Below are positions 23,621-31,387 of a stretch of 35,238 nucleotides of DNA, in pieces. Position numbers and translations under genes: made by a program. The notes beneath the pieces are model-generated. The model had not been told where the DNA came from. It saw nothing but the letters and a program-made list of their open reading frames with translations, and ran no database searches. This stretch comes from JAAYAY01 sp964429355 (GTDB taxonomy: Bacteria; Planctomycetota; Planctomycetia; Pirellulales; Thermoguttaceae): positions 1 through 35,238 of the forward strand of contig CAYSCH010000051.1 of NCBI GenBank assembly GCA_964429355.1, written 5' to 3'. The stretch's first letter is position 1. The number at the start of each line of letters is the position of its first letter.

Positions 23621-23719
23621 AGGCATCCTCCAAGCAAACCATGACAACGGCAGGCTCAGTACAAGAACGGCAAGCAGCAGCGTTCGCAATCTGAACTGAA
23701 ACCACCGGACGCTTCTTTT
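23621..23719 (-). pseudogene. Orphan FSLRTLL-type N-terminal anchor fragment
   Basis: On the minus strand one frame reads RWFQFRLRTLLLAVLVLSL and continues PLSWFAWRMP. This is the N-terminal anchor seen in planctomycete LRR and other surface proteins, including the neighbouring gene (RRRRIQFSLRTLLALVLLV). There is no in-frame ATG: a stop sits at 23723-23725. After the anchor the frame loses protein character. It is most likely the leftover of a relative of the adjacent LRR gene, lying against the tRNA. Confidence 0.55.
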
Positions 23720-23792
23720 CCCTTACTGCTTGTTTGCTGAGTGAGAGCCTCTATTGAAAGGAGACAACACGGTTCACCGAAGCCGATTTATG

Positions 23793-24956
23793 CTACCAGT
23801 AGTCCATCGATATCTTGCATTGGGGTAAGGCTTGCTGCAATTTACGCATTCCTTCCGATGTAACGCGGGTGTCTGCAATTTCAAGGTTCGTTAGCTTCGC
23901 AAGCGAATGAAGGTGCTCAAGCCCTGCGTCAGTGATTTGGGTCTTGGCAATAGCGAGCGATTCGAGATTTCTCAGTCCCTTGAGACATGTCAATCCGGCG
24001 TCTGTGATTTCCGTGTCGCAGAGGGACAACTGCCACATGTTTACCATCCCTGACAGGAGTTCCATCCCCGTATCCGTGACTGCCGTGTTGTTCAATGACA
24101 GCGCGTTGAGCACTGGCAATCCCTCAAGATGCTCAAACCCCTCATCTGTGATTTCTGTGTCATCGAGGACCAATTCATAGAGACCTTCCAGTCTTCCGAG
24201 TGTCTCCAGACCAGTGTCGGTCACTCGTGTCTCCGCAAGCGACAGTCGCCAAAGGTTAGGCAATCCAGCCAGATGCCGGAGTCCAGCGTCCGTAATCCTC
24301 GTGCGGTCAAGATACAACTCTCCAATGTTCTGTCCCGAGATGCGTCTGAGCCCGGCGTCCGTAATTTCCGTGCCATCAAGACTCAACAGCTCAAGAGCAC
24401 GCAGCTTATTGATGTATTCAAGCCCGGTATCTGTGATTCTCGTGCGGTGAAGGTACAACTCCCGGACGTTCAGGCTTGCGATGGTATTGAGCCCGGCGTC
24501 CGTAATTCCACCGCCGCTAATCCCCAATGACTCAAGAGCCCGCAGACCTCTTATGTGCTCAAGCCCAGCGTCCGTGATCCTCGTACCAGTCAGATGAAGC
24601 GATTCCAGATGCGGCAAATCCTTTAACAATTCTGCTTGCTTGTCTCCGAATCGGGAGCAATAAAGTCGGATTAGTTCGGTATTACGAGGGGAGTCCTGCC
24701 CCAGAAGAGCGAATATGCAATTGGGGATCAGCCGTTCTGCCCGAGCAATTCTGAGCGAGATCTGACCACCCCCATCTACAAGTGACCTAATTGCTTCAGT
24801 CGCCTCTTTCTCCTTCTTTGCCGCTCGCATCTCCACCGCAAGCCAACTCATCCCAATACTGACGAGCAGCACGAGGGCAAGAAGCGTCCGCAAGCTGAAT
24901 TGAATCCGTCGGCGTCTTGGTTTGGTCGTTTCATCCATGGCAATAGTTTTCACCAT
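23793..24956 (-). CDS. Membrane-anchored leucine-rich repeat protein
   Basis: A 387-residue protein. A basic start (KPRRRRIQFSLRTLL) and one membrane segment (~22-42) precede a coiled stretch. From about residue 115 at least ten LRR units of ~23-24 residues follow with the consensus LxxTxITDAGLxxL (for example DRTRITDAGLRHLAGLPNL). The repeats face outward if the anchor inserts with its basic side in the cytoplasm. LRRs of this ITDAGL type bind proteins; the ligand is unknown. The start is ATG 24954-24956, or ATG at 24936-24938, which is closer to the usual family start. Neither has a good ribosome-binding site. A fragment of a similar anchor lies just beyond its 3' end. Confidence 0.8.
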   Translation of the reverse strand: MVKTIAMDETTKPRRRRIQFSLRTLLALVLLVSIGMSWLAVEMRAAKKEKEATEAIRSLVDGGGQISLRIARAERLIPNCIFALLGQDSPRNTELIRLYCSRFGDKQAELLKDLPHLESLHLTGTRITDAGLEHIRGLRALESLGISGGGITDAGLNTIASLNVRELYLHRTRITDTGLEYINKLRALELLSLDGTEITDAGLRRISGQNIGELYLDRTRITDAGLRHLAGLPNLWRLSLAETRVTDTGLETLGRLEGLYELVLDDTEITDEGFEHLEGLPVLNALSLNNTAVTDTGMELLSGMVNMWQLSLCDTEITDAGLTCLKGLRNLESLAIAKTQITDAGLEHLHSLAKLTNLEIADTRVTSEGMRKLQQALPQCKISMDYW

Positions 24957-25254
24957 TCCGACAACTCAGGCAATCGAGGCTCAGCTCTCGCTGGTCGCCC
25001 CATAATCTACATCTTCCAGTTGCGGAAAGTTCAGGAATGGCAAATTGTCTATTCTCCCCAACGTTCGAGGGGTAGTGATTCTGCAATCTGCCCAAATCTC
25101 TTAGAATCGATGCCGTAAACTGGCTCGTTTGGACAGTTTGGCTGGCACGAAATTGACGAAACTTCATGGAATTTACTTGATTTTGAGGAGCCTCAGATTA
25201 CCATTTGGAACGGACGTGAGAGGCGATTCGGGTTCAACTTGGAGTTCTCTGGCT
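24957..25254. other. Divergent spacer with short LRR-like scraps
   Basis: No intact gene is seen. On the minus strand short open frames separated by stops give leucine-rich peptide text (NLPFLNFPQLEDVDYGA in one frame). They could be decayed coding DNA of an LRR-type gene, but this is weak. The region must contain promoters for the two divergent genes; none is clear. Confidence 0.3.
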
Positions 25255-25959
25255 ATGAGATCTTGGACTGCGGCTGCTATCGTGATCGTTGTCCTCGCTG
25301 GTGGGGTTTGTTCGCAGGCAGCGATTGTCACCTCGTACGATATCGAGCGGGCGCGGGGGGTCGGCTTTGGCTCGTGGCGGCACGTCTATGACGGTACGAT
25401 TACGCCCAATCCGGACGAAACCTGGAACTATACCGGCGGATCCGGAACGATGAACGACGGCCTGATTGGCAAGAGTCATCTCAACACCCAGTTGTTCTGC
25501 ATTTCTGATTCGCCCGAGCTCACACTCCATCTGAATGGTCTCACCAAGGTCTCTGAGATCTGGCTCTATTCTTTCGAAACCCGCAGGAATGGCATTCCGG
25601 GTAACTTGTGTGCCGTGGATGTGGGAATTGAGGGAGTGTTCAAGACGATCGCGACGACCGGATTCGGGCCGAACACTTCGGCCCAGCCCCATGCGCATCA
25701 GAAGATCGTCCTGGCGCTGGATGAGGCACTCGGCTCGTTACCCACCACTTCGGTAACCCTTTCAGGGTTTCGGGCCCTCGGGTATTGGGCCGACTACTTC
25801 TCGATTTCCGAGGTGGCCGTTTTCGGAGACTCTGTCCCGCCTGCACCTCAGTCCAGCGTCGTCGCGGTCCCCGAACCCTCCTCGCTCGTCACCTGGATCA
25901 TGGGCGCCTTCAGCGGCCTGGGCATGCTTGCCGCCCGTCGGCGCAGGCTCGCCGCATAG
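25255..25959 (+). CDS. Secreted PEP-CTERM protein
   Basis: A 234-residue protein. A signal peptide (RSWTAAAIVIVVLAGGVCSQAA) leads to a ~180-residue beta-rich domain that I do not recognise. The end is a PEP-CTERM sorting signal: VPEPSS (~205-210), a hydrophobic stretch (LVTWIMGAFSGLGMLAA) and a basic tail (RRRR). The family is processed by an exosortase in bacteria that make exopolysaccharide, so the mature protein is exported to the outer surface. The start is ATG 25255, with GGAG ten bases upstream; the longer frame to 25129 would place 42 residues before the signal peptide and is rejected. Confidence 0.85.
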   Translation: MRSWTAAAIVIVVLAGGVCSQAAIVTSYDIERARGVGFGSWRHVYDGTITPNPDETWNYTGGSGTMNDGLIGKSHLNTQLFCISDSPELTLHLNGLTKVSEIWLYSFETRRNGIPGNLCAVDVGIEGVFKTIATTGFGPNTSAQPHAHQKIVLALDEALGSLPTTSVTLSGFRALGYWADYFSISEVAVFGDSVPPAPQSSVVAVPEPSSLVTWIMGAFSGLGMLAARRRRLAA

Positions 25960-26263
25960 GCCGCGCTTCAGCACAACCGGTTCCGGTCAGCCGCCGCCAG
26001 CAGGGACTGCACAGCCCGGAGCGAGGGACTGTCTTCCGAAAGGAATCGCCCCGTTTACGGTCGCGATACGTTCCATCGTTGACGAATGCTGCAAAACCTG
26101 GGGTAAAAAAGTACTCTCGGTTCCTCTCATCTGCAAAATAGTTGACGTGGCCGTTGCTAATCGTTAGGGTAAGCATCGGTTTCGGAGGGGAGCCCATGCC
26201 CCGGTGGGGGCTAGAAGCGGTCAGTTCCCTTCTCGGAGCGTCTATTCCAGGGGAGGAATTGGC
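25960..26263. other. Spacer between PEP-CTERM gene and moxR fragment
   Basis: No gene or terminator stem of note is seen. A promoter candidate lies at 26142-26170. Confidence 0.4.
26142..26170 (+). promoter_or_regulatory. Promoter candidate for the truncated moxR gene
   Basis: TTGACG (26142-26147), 17-base spacer, TAGGGT (26165-26170). The -35 is good and the -10 weak. Confidence 0.35.
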
Positions 26264-26446
26264 ATGGCGGTGGAGTCAACCGATCGTGGGCTGGCCGAGG
26301 AGCGGTTGGCGCTGTTTGCCGATCGCATCCAGACGATTCGCACCAGTCTTCACGAAGTGGTCGTCGGTCAGGAGGCCGTGATCGACCAGTTGCTGACCTG
26401 CGTTCTTACCGGATCACACGCACTGCTGGTCGGTGTGCCCGGGCTA
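26264..26446 (+). pseudogene. MoxR-type AAA+ ATPase, N-terminal fragment
   Basis: From ATG 26264 (GGGGAGG upstream) the protein reads like a MoxR ATPase: LHEVVVGQEAVIDQLLTCVL, then GSHALLVGVPGL (to residue ~61). The Walker A loop would continue with AKT; instead the sequence changes to the antisense of the NYN gene, whose TAG stop occupies 26444-26446. The frame stays open to 26815 but that part is antisense text. The rest of moxR (Walker B, sensor motifs) is nowhere in the window. The product cannot be an active ATPase. Confidence 0.8.
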
Positions 26447-27046
26447 GTCGGCAGACCGCATGTGGTAGGTGACATTCTCCCCCTCAATGGAAATGTGCCC
26501 GTCTTTCTCGAGCGACGCAATCAGTTCCGCGAGCTCCGTTTCCGACAACGTCTTCTGAAACAGTGCATTGATCGTGCTGGAAAGTGTCGTGACCTTCCTC
26601 GGTCGCGATGCACCGCGAGGGATCAGGTTCCTGAGAATCGCCGCGACTTTTTCCGGGGCAGTCTTGGCATTCGAAAGCTTGAGCAGAGGTATATCACCTA
26701 TGTCTTTACTGCGATGGAGGAGTATCCCTTTCTTCTTTGCGTACTCAATCAGGGGGTCGAATCCCGTGTCCTTGGATATGACATGAAAGTACCCATCTGG
26801 ATCTGCCTTGGATAGCTCACCGATCGTAAACGCGATATGGAAATCCAAGGCGTTGGAGCCGCTCCCACAGATCTGAATATACTCCGCATCAGAACCAAGC
26901 TTCTGAAGTTCCTTCGCGAATTCGACCGGCACCTTGGACTGATTTGCCCCGAGAAATACGAAGACCTTGAACGGAGCTCCGTTCAGCAGCGCCAGAGTTT
27001 TTGGCTGCACGTTCTCAAAATCGATCAGGAGATAGTTCGTCTTCAA
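26444..27046 (-). CDS. NYN (PIN-like) domain protein, putative RNase
   Basis: A 200-residue protein if started at TTG 27044-27046, giving KTNYLLIDFENVQPK, the usual opening of this family. AAGGAG lies about ten bases upstream. Acidic residues typical of NYN/PIN nucleases are present: D9 and E11 in IDFEN, D68 in NALDFH, D93 and D97 in SKDTGFDPLI. The C-terminal ~80 residues look like a small winged-helix-type domain (LSETELAELIASLEKDGHIS). It probably cuts RNA with a metal ion; targets are unknown. Longer frames to 27388 add 114 residues without family similarity. Its stop codon lies exactly where moxR breaks. Confidence 0.75.
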   Translation of the reverse strand: MKTNYLLIDFENVQPKTLALLNGAPFKVFVFLGANQSKVPVEFAKELQKLGSDAEYIQICGSGSNALDFHIAFTIGELSKADPDGYFHVISKDTGFDPLIEYAKKKGILLHRSKDIGDIPLLKLSNAKTAPEKVAAILRNLIPRGASRPRKVTTLSSTINALFQKTLSETELAELIASLEKDGHISIEGENVTYHMRSAD

Positions 27047-27548
27047 GGCCAGGTGGCTCCTTCGATCCAGCGACTCATTCCACAGAGCGGCCGGCAGAAA
27101 TGGCAAAAACACCCCGTTTTCCCGGAGACGCCGTTCATTTCTTCCGGTCGCTCTCAACAGGCTCTCCATTTCCCCGAGACTGCGCCTCAGGGGATGGTCG
27201 CAGGATAATGCCAGAAGGGCATAAGGGGCAAGGGGGCCTGCAAGCACCCGGCGCGAGCGGTCTCCCCGGTAGCTCGGTTGGGCCAGGCAATAGCACGTGC
27301 TCGAAACAAACGTAGGCGATGAGCCGATCGCATCCGACCGCCGCCCACTCCTGGCCGTTCTGCCGTGGCAACCGCAAGCTACGGCCAAAGTGCCTGGAAT
27401 CGCCCGAATTGCACCTGGAGCGGCCGTGGGCGCCCCTGGCAGGAAACCCCTGCAAACCCCTTGACTGGCCAGGCCTCCATGCCTAGCTTCAGTCCTGTGG
27501 GAAATCAGATTTCCTGTGCGTCCAGTTCTCTCTCAAAGAAGACCAATC
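27047..27548. other. 502-bp region without a recognised gene
   Basis: Two minus-strand frames remain open here (to 27388 and 27455), but neither has recognisable motifs and they compete for the same DNA. A promoter candidate for the next gene lies at 27461-27489. It may contain the upstream part of whatever carried the NYN gene. Confidence 0.4.
27461..27489 (+). promoter_or_regulatory. Promoter candidate for the secreted six-hairpin-like gene
   Basis: TTGACT (27461-27466), 17-base spacer, TAGCTT (27484-27489), about 60 bases before the start. Confidence 0.4.
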
Positions 27549-30386
27549 ATGAAACGCCTGCTGACGACGGTCCTGTTGTTCGGTGTCCTTTCAACGGACG
27601 GCGCCCGTCTGGCCCTGGCGGCGGACCTGCCCGGCACCGGATCGGCGGCGATCGAGACGGCCGCCCTGGACAAACTCGAAGGTCAAACCGTGGATATTTC
27701 GCCCTGGTTCTATACCTGGCGAGCCGACCTGACCGTCCAGGAGAGACCCGAAGCCTGGTTCATTCCCCGGCGTCTGGAGCGCATCGACAAGGTTTATCGA
27801 ACGGCCCTCGATAAGTTGGGCGCCGACGCGCTGAAGAGTCTGTACTATGACATGCCTGATCTGCTCACACCGTTGCCCCCAAAACCGCCAGGCCGGTTGC
27901 TCGCGGGGTTGCTGTGGTCGGTGCGGCTGGCAGACTATCGCGTGGAACTCGGTTGGCCCGAGGGCCGGGAAGTTCCCTTGCCCGAGGCCGTGGAGGTTCG
28001 GGTGTATCCCAGCGCGTTCGGCTGGTTTGGGTGGTGCAACGATGAGATTCTGGGCCCGCCCGAGATCTCGGCCGACCGCCGCACATGGACTTATGACCAT
28101 ACGGGCCTTGCCGAGATTCCCACCGTGATCGGCCGGACACACCGGAGGGGTTCCGCCACGGAAATGGTCGCCGTCTTCTGCGACGACGAAAAGACGCCCG
28201 CGGGGGGCGCGTGTCCCGTGCCTGTCATTCGGTTGATCAGCCCCACGATCGGGACCTGGAAACGGATGGACGTGGAGATCGAGTGGGGATTCCAGCCAGG
28301 ATCCGAAGAAGCCGGCTTTGACGGACGGCTCGAATCGGATCTGTGCCTGATCAGCCAGGTCTCGCCATTGGCCGACGACAAGGGAACGACGGTTACCGGT
28401 CCACACGCGTGGCAATCCTGCGCAGCGGCCGGCGCCAGACGCGGGATCGCGCTGCCGCTCTTGTACGTTCCCTGCGACCGCCGTGCCCTGGATACGCCCA
28501 CCGTCACCGCATCGGTCTTGTTTGACACAACGGCGCCCGGACCGCCGGTCCCCGGCCCCACCCTCGACAGCCGGGTGACCCTGTGGACGAACACGGGTGG
28601 ACTGACGTTTCGCCCGCTCGACCTCGAGAAGGGACCCATCTTGATCCCGGAGCACGGCATCTTTGTCACGAAGGCCGGCAGCGGGGCGACCGCCCGGCAG
28701 TTCGCGGCCGATTTGGCCGCCAAGAACCTCAAAAGCGTCCGCCAGATGACGCGCGAACACCGCGAGGCCGTCTCCTGGGAGGAACTCATGCGAGAGGTCC
28801 GCTTGTGGCGTTGTCCGGAAGAGCCGGCCGTGCCCCCTTTTCCCGCGGTGGAAGACCCGCCGATGCAGGTGCAGCTTTCCGACGCCCGTTGGACGGATGC
28901 CTGGCGCGCCGCCTCGCATCAACTGCGCGGCCGGCACATGTGGGGAGGATTGGCGTTTGAAGTCGGGCGGGTCGCCCGGCAGATGGATATGGTCGCGCTG
29001 CACGACGAGGCCGACAAGGTCTATCAGCATTTCCTCGAGGCCCCGGGAGCCAAGCCCGACGGCGACTATGCCGATGGCAACGGGGCCCTGGAATTGGCCG
29101 CCAGCATGCGGCACGACATGGGATACAGCCATGACGGCACCCACGCTTCGACCGGCCGGCTTCTCTTCGGCATGGCGGAACGCTATTTCCTCACGGGCGA
29201 CAAGGAGTGGTTTGGGCGTCACCGCGATCGATTGCAGGCGGCGGCCGACTGGATCATCCGCCAGCGCAACTCCTATATGAAAGATGTTCCTGATCGGGGC
29301 AACTTGTTGGTCGCCGGCCTGATGCCTCCATACATGCTGGGCGATTACGCTTTGCCCGCATGCGACTGGCGCTGGTACTACTACGACAACGCCTTCTCGC
29401 TCCAAGGGCTCCAGCGATTCGCCGACGCTCTGGCCCAGTTCGATCCCGAGGCCGGCCAGAGGTACCGCGCCGAGGCAGAGACGTTTCGCAGAGATATCCG
29501 ACGGGCCGTGGATCGGGAAGCGGCCCTTTCTCCCGTGCGACTCGGACGCGACGGCGTCTTCCACGGTTCGGCGCCCACCGCAGCCTACACCCGAGGTCTG
29601 ATGCTGGCTCTGGAGTTCCCTTCCGTCGGACGTCCGCAGGGCGACGTGATCATCGGGGCCCTGCCGCTGGCCGAACCGTTTGCGGTACTCGAAGCCAACG
29701 ACCCCCGCATGCTGGGAACGCTGGATATCATGGAGGAGGTTGGCACCTCGGCGGGCGCCGTCCAGGAGCTCGAGGAAGCGCGGAAAAACAAGGGCCTTTC
29801 CACCGCCGATGCCTGGTTCTGGAACTGTTATGGAGCAAGTCTCCCGAAAGCCTCGCATAATGCCAATCTCTACCTGCTTCAGGACGATGTGCCCAATTTC
29901 CTGCGGTTCTGGATGAACTCCTATGCCTGCATGGTCGGCTCCGATGGCAAGATGTGGGAATGGGGTCAATGGGGCCAATTCACGGAGTGTACGGCCCCCG
30001 ACAATGGCACGGCCGGTTGGTTCCTGGAGAACTTCCGCAACCTGTTGGTGATGGAGGAGGGCCAGACCCTGTGGCTGGCCAGGGCGACGCCTCGGGTCTG
30101 GCTCGAACCGGGCAAGACGATCCGCGTCGGGAACGCTCCGACCTATTTCGGAACCGTGGCCTACGAGATCGTTTCGCACGGGGACGGAGACAAGATCACC
30201 GCGACCGTAGAGATGCCGTCTCGCAATCCACCCCAGACGGTGAAATTGCGGTTTCGGCACCCGCAGGCCAAGCCGATCAAAAGCGTAACGCTGAATGGGC
30301 AGGACTGGCCGGAGTACGATCCCGACAAAGAAGTGATCCTTCTGACCGGCGTGCAAGGCACAGCGACCATCATTGCGAACTATTGA
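27549..30386 (+). CDS. Large secreted protein with six-hairpin (alpha/alpha)6-like domain
   Basis: A 945-residue protein. A signal peptide (MKRLLTTVLLFGVL, cleavage near ALA-A, ~25) is followed by ~400 residues of mixed beta character. From about residue 440 to 850 comes an alpha-rich region with WTDAWRAASHQLRGRHMWGG, DMGYSHDGTHASTGRLLFG and WEWGQWGQFTECTAP. This spacing of Trp/Asp/His motifs resembles (alpha/alpha)6 six-hairpin glycosidases. A short beta domain (VKLRFRHPQAKPIKSVTLNG) ends it, as in family GH78-like and related enzymes. It would act on extracellular polysaccharide; catalytic acids cannot be assigned by eye. ATG 27549 is chosen because the signal peptide starts there, rather than the open frame to 27516. 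It is a single-gene unit. Confidence 0.65.
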   Translation: MKRLLTTVLLFGVLSTDGARLALAADLPGTGSAAIETAALDKLEGQTVDISPWFYTWRADLTVQERPEAWFIPRRLERIDKVYRTALDKLGADALKSLYYDMPDLLTPLPPKPPGRLLAGLLWSVRLADYRVELGWPEGREVPLPEAVEVRVYPSAFGWFGWCNDEILGPPEISADRRTWTYDHTGLAEIPTVIGRTHRRGSATEMVAVFCDDEKTPAGGACPVPVIRLISPTIGTWKRMDVEIEWGFQPGSEEAGFDGRLESDLCLISQVSPLADDKGTTVTGPHAWQSCAAAGARRGIALPLLYVPCDRRALDTPTVTASVLFDTTAPGPPVPGPTLDSRVTLWTNTGGLTFRPLDLEKGPILIPEHGIFVTKAGSGATARQFAADLAAKNLKSVRQMTREHREAVSWEELMREVRLWRCPEEPAVPPFPAVEDPPMQVQLSDARWTDAWRAASHQLRGRHMWGGLAFEVGRVARQMDMVALHDEADKVYQHFLEAPGAKPDGDYADGNGALELAASMRHDMGYSHDGTHASTGRLLFGMAERYFLTGDKEWFGRHRDRLQAAADWIIRQRNSYMKDVPDRGNLLVAGLMPPYMLGDYALPACDWRWYYYDNAFSLQGLQRFADALAQFDPEAGQRYRAEAETFRRDIRRAVDREAALSPVRLGRDGVFHGSAPTAAYTRGLMLALEFPSVGRPQGDVIIGALPLAEPFAVLEANDPRMLGTLDIMEEVGTSAGAVQELEEARKNKGLSTADAWFWNCYGASLPKASHNANLYLLQDDVPNFLRFWMNSYACMVGSDGKMWEWGQWGQFTECTAPDNGTAGWFLENFRNLLVMEEGQTLWLARATPRVWLEPGKTIRVGNAPTYFGTVAYEIVSHGDGDKITATVEMPSRNPPQTVKLRFRHPQAKPIKSVTLNGQDWPEYDPDKEVILLTGVQGTATIIANY

Positions 30387-30426
30387 CCAGAAACCCGGCG
30401 ACATCCTGACGGCAGGGCGCCCGTTT

Positions 30427-30449
30427 TAAATGGCCTTGCATGATTCCAG
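30427..30449 (+). repeat. 23-nt dispersed repeat, copy 2
   Basis: TAAA-T-GGCCTTGC-A-TGATTCCAG, matching 10806-10828 with two differences. It lies ~40 bases past the stop of the six-hairpin-like gene. Confidence 0.6.
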
Positions 30450-30823
30450 AAAAATAGTCGTCATGAAGATAGCCGCGTGGGCTTGCCCCGCGGTGACACG
30501 TCCCTGAGCGTAGCGAAGGGCGTGGTTTGTGGCACCAGCGGCCCTCGTCGCCCTCGCTCGGGTCCGTCCGTATTTTCGACCGGTGCGGCGAGGCAAAAGG
30601 CAGCCGGAGCAGAATAGGAAGTGTGCGCACGCGAAAAATGAGCCGCGCACGAAGTAAGCGGTCCCTCGCCCTGCGCACGAGTAACCGGCATTTCGCCCTG
30701 AGCATTCATGAGCGGGACCGGTGGCCCTGATCGAGCGGTCCACACGTAGTGTGCCACTTGTTGCCAGTGTTTCGGACACTTCGTCACCACGTATCCTCGG
30801 TGAAGAGAAAGGGACCGGTGGCC

Positions 30824-30833
30824 NNNNNNNNNN
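30824..30833. other. Assembly gap (10 N)
   Basis: Ten N mark a scaffold join of unknown true length. The left contig ends in a 13-mer that also occurs ~100 bases earlier, so a repeat probably broke the assembly. Confidence 0.98.
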
Positions 30834-31032
30834 AATTCATCCTCTGCGTCTCCGCGCGCGCTCGCGCTCCGCGCGACAAACAATCCTCTACGCACGATAG
30901 CCTCGGTTTGTCCCTCGCTGTTGGCCCTTCTTCCCCTCCGATTCCTCTGCTGCCTGTTCAAACAGACCCCTCCTTTCCTTCCCCTAATCTTCCCCTTGCG
31001 TTCACGTCATCGCGGCTCTCTTCAATCCGTTC

Positions 31033-31212
31033 CTAGTCGCCGGTCGTTTGGAACTCGAGAAACGACTCCTCGGCGGTGTGGACCACGTCGATCTGAAATC
31101 TGAAGTATTTCATCAACAGGTTGCCGGTCCCCCAAATTGACCCCTCCAGTCTGTACTTTTTTCCCAGGAAATCCCTGTTCCAGGAAATACACGAAAATAC
31201 TCGACCGCTGCG
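31033..31212 (-). pseudogene. C-terminal protein fragment (minus strand)
   Basis: On the minus strand one frame is open from 31212 to TAG 31033-31035 and reads as credible protein: NRDFLGKKYRLEGSIWGTG, then MKYFRFQIDVVHTAEESF and LEFQTTGD. The upstream end is closed by an in-frame TAA at 31213-31215. No start with a ribosome-binding site is seen, though an internal ATG would give 26 residues. The family is not recognised. It is most likely the 3' end of a broken gene. Confidence 0.45.
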
Positions 31213-31291
31213 TTATGGGAAGTCTGCGCAGGCTGCGTCGGCGCCTCCCCGCGGGCGTGCCGCTCGCATGTGGAATTTATTGGCCAGTCTA

Positions 31292-31320
31292 TTGACAGCC
31301 AGGGTATTTACGTTTCTACT
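31292..31320 (+). promoter_or_regulatory. Strong promoter candidate for the OGT-like gene
   Basis: TTGACA (31292-31297, full consensus), 17-base spacer, TCTACT (31315-31320), about 67 bases before the start. Confidence 0.55.
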
Positions 31321-31387
31321 GCTGACGTGTTGCGTGAGTGGCGGATGGTTCATCCCCGGATAATCGCGCTGGTAAAGAAGTGCCCCC

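Larger units (their letters stand above)
30387..31032. other. Repeat-rich, gene-free stretch with scaffold gap
   Basis: No gene is seen. It contains the 23-nt dispersed repeat (30427-30449), the phrase CCTGAGCGTAGCGAAGG, an imperfect dyad in AGTGTGCCACTTGTTGCC, and GCGTCTCCGCGCGCG right of the gap. These look like interspersed repeat scraps. The 13-mer GGGACCGGTGGCC occurs at 30714-30726 and again at 30811-30823, directly before the N run. Confidence 0.55.

Noticed and set aside
23484..23705. Minus-strand peptide ending RRRDLNPHEVALTGF
   Set aside because: It is the well-known false translation of a tRNA gene's complementary strand.
27047..27388. 114-residue N-terminal extension of the NYN protein
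   Set aside because: Family members start at the KTNYLLIDFEN motif, and AAGGAG is found before TTG 27046; the extension competes with another open frame and has no motif.
27591..30404. 937-codon minus-strand open frame opposite the six-hairpin-like gene
   Set aside because: It is the antisense shadow of a GC-rich gene; it is low-complexity, Arg/Gly/His-rich and has no motif or ribosome-binding site.
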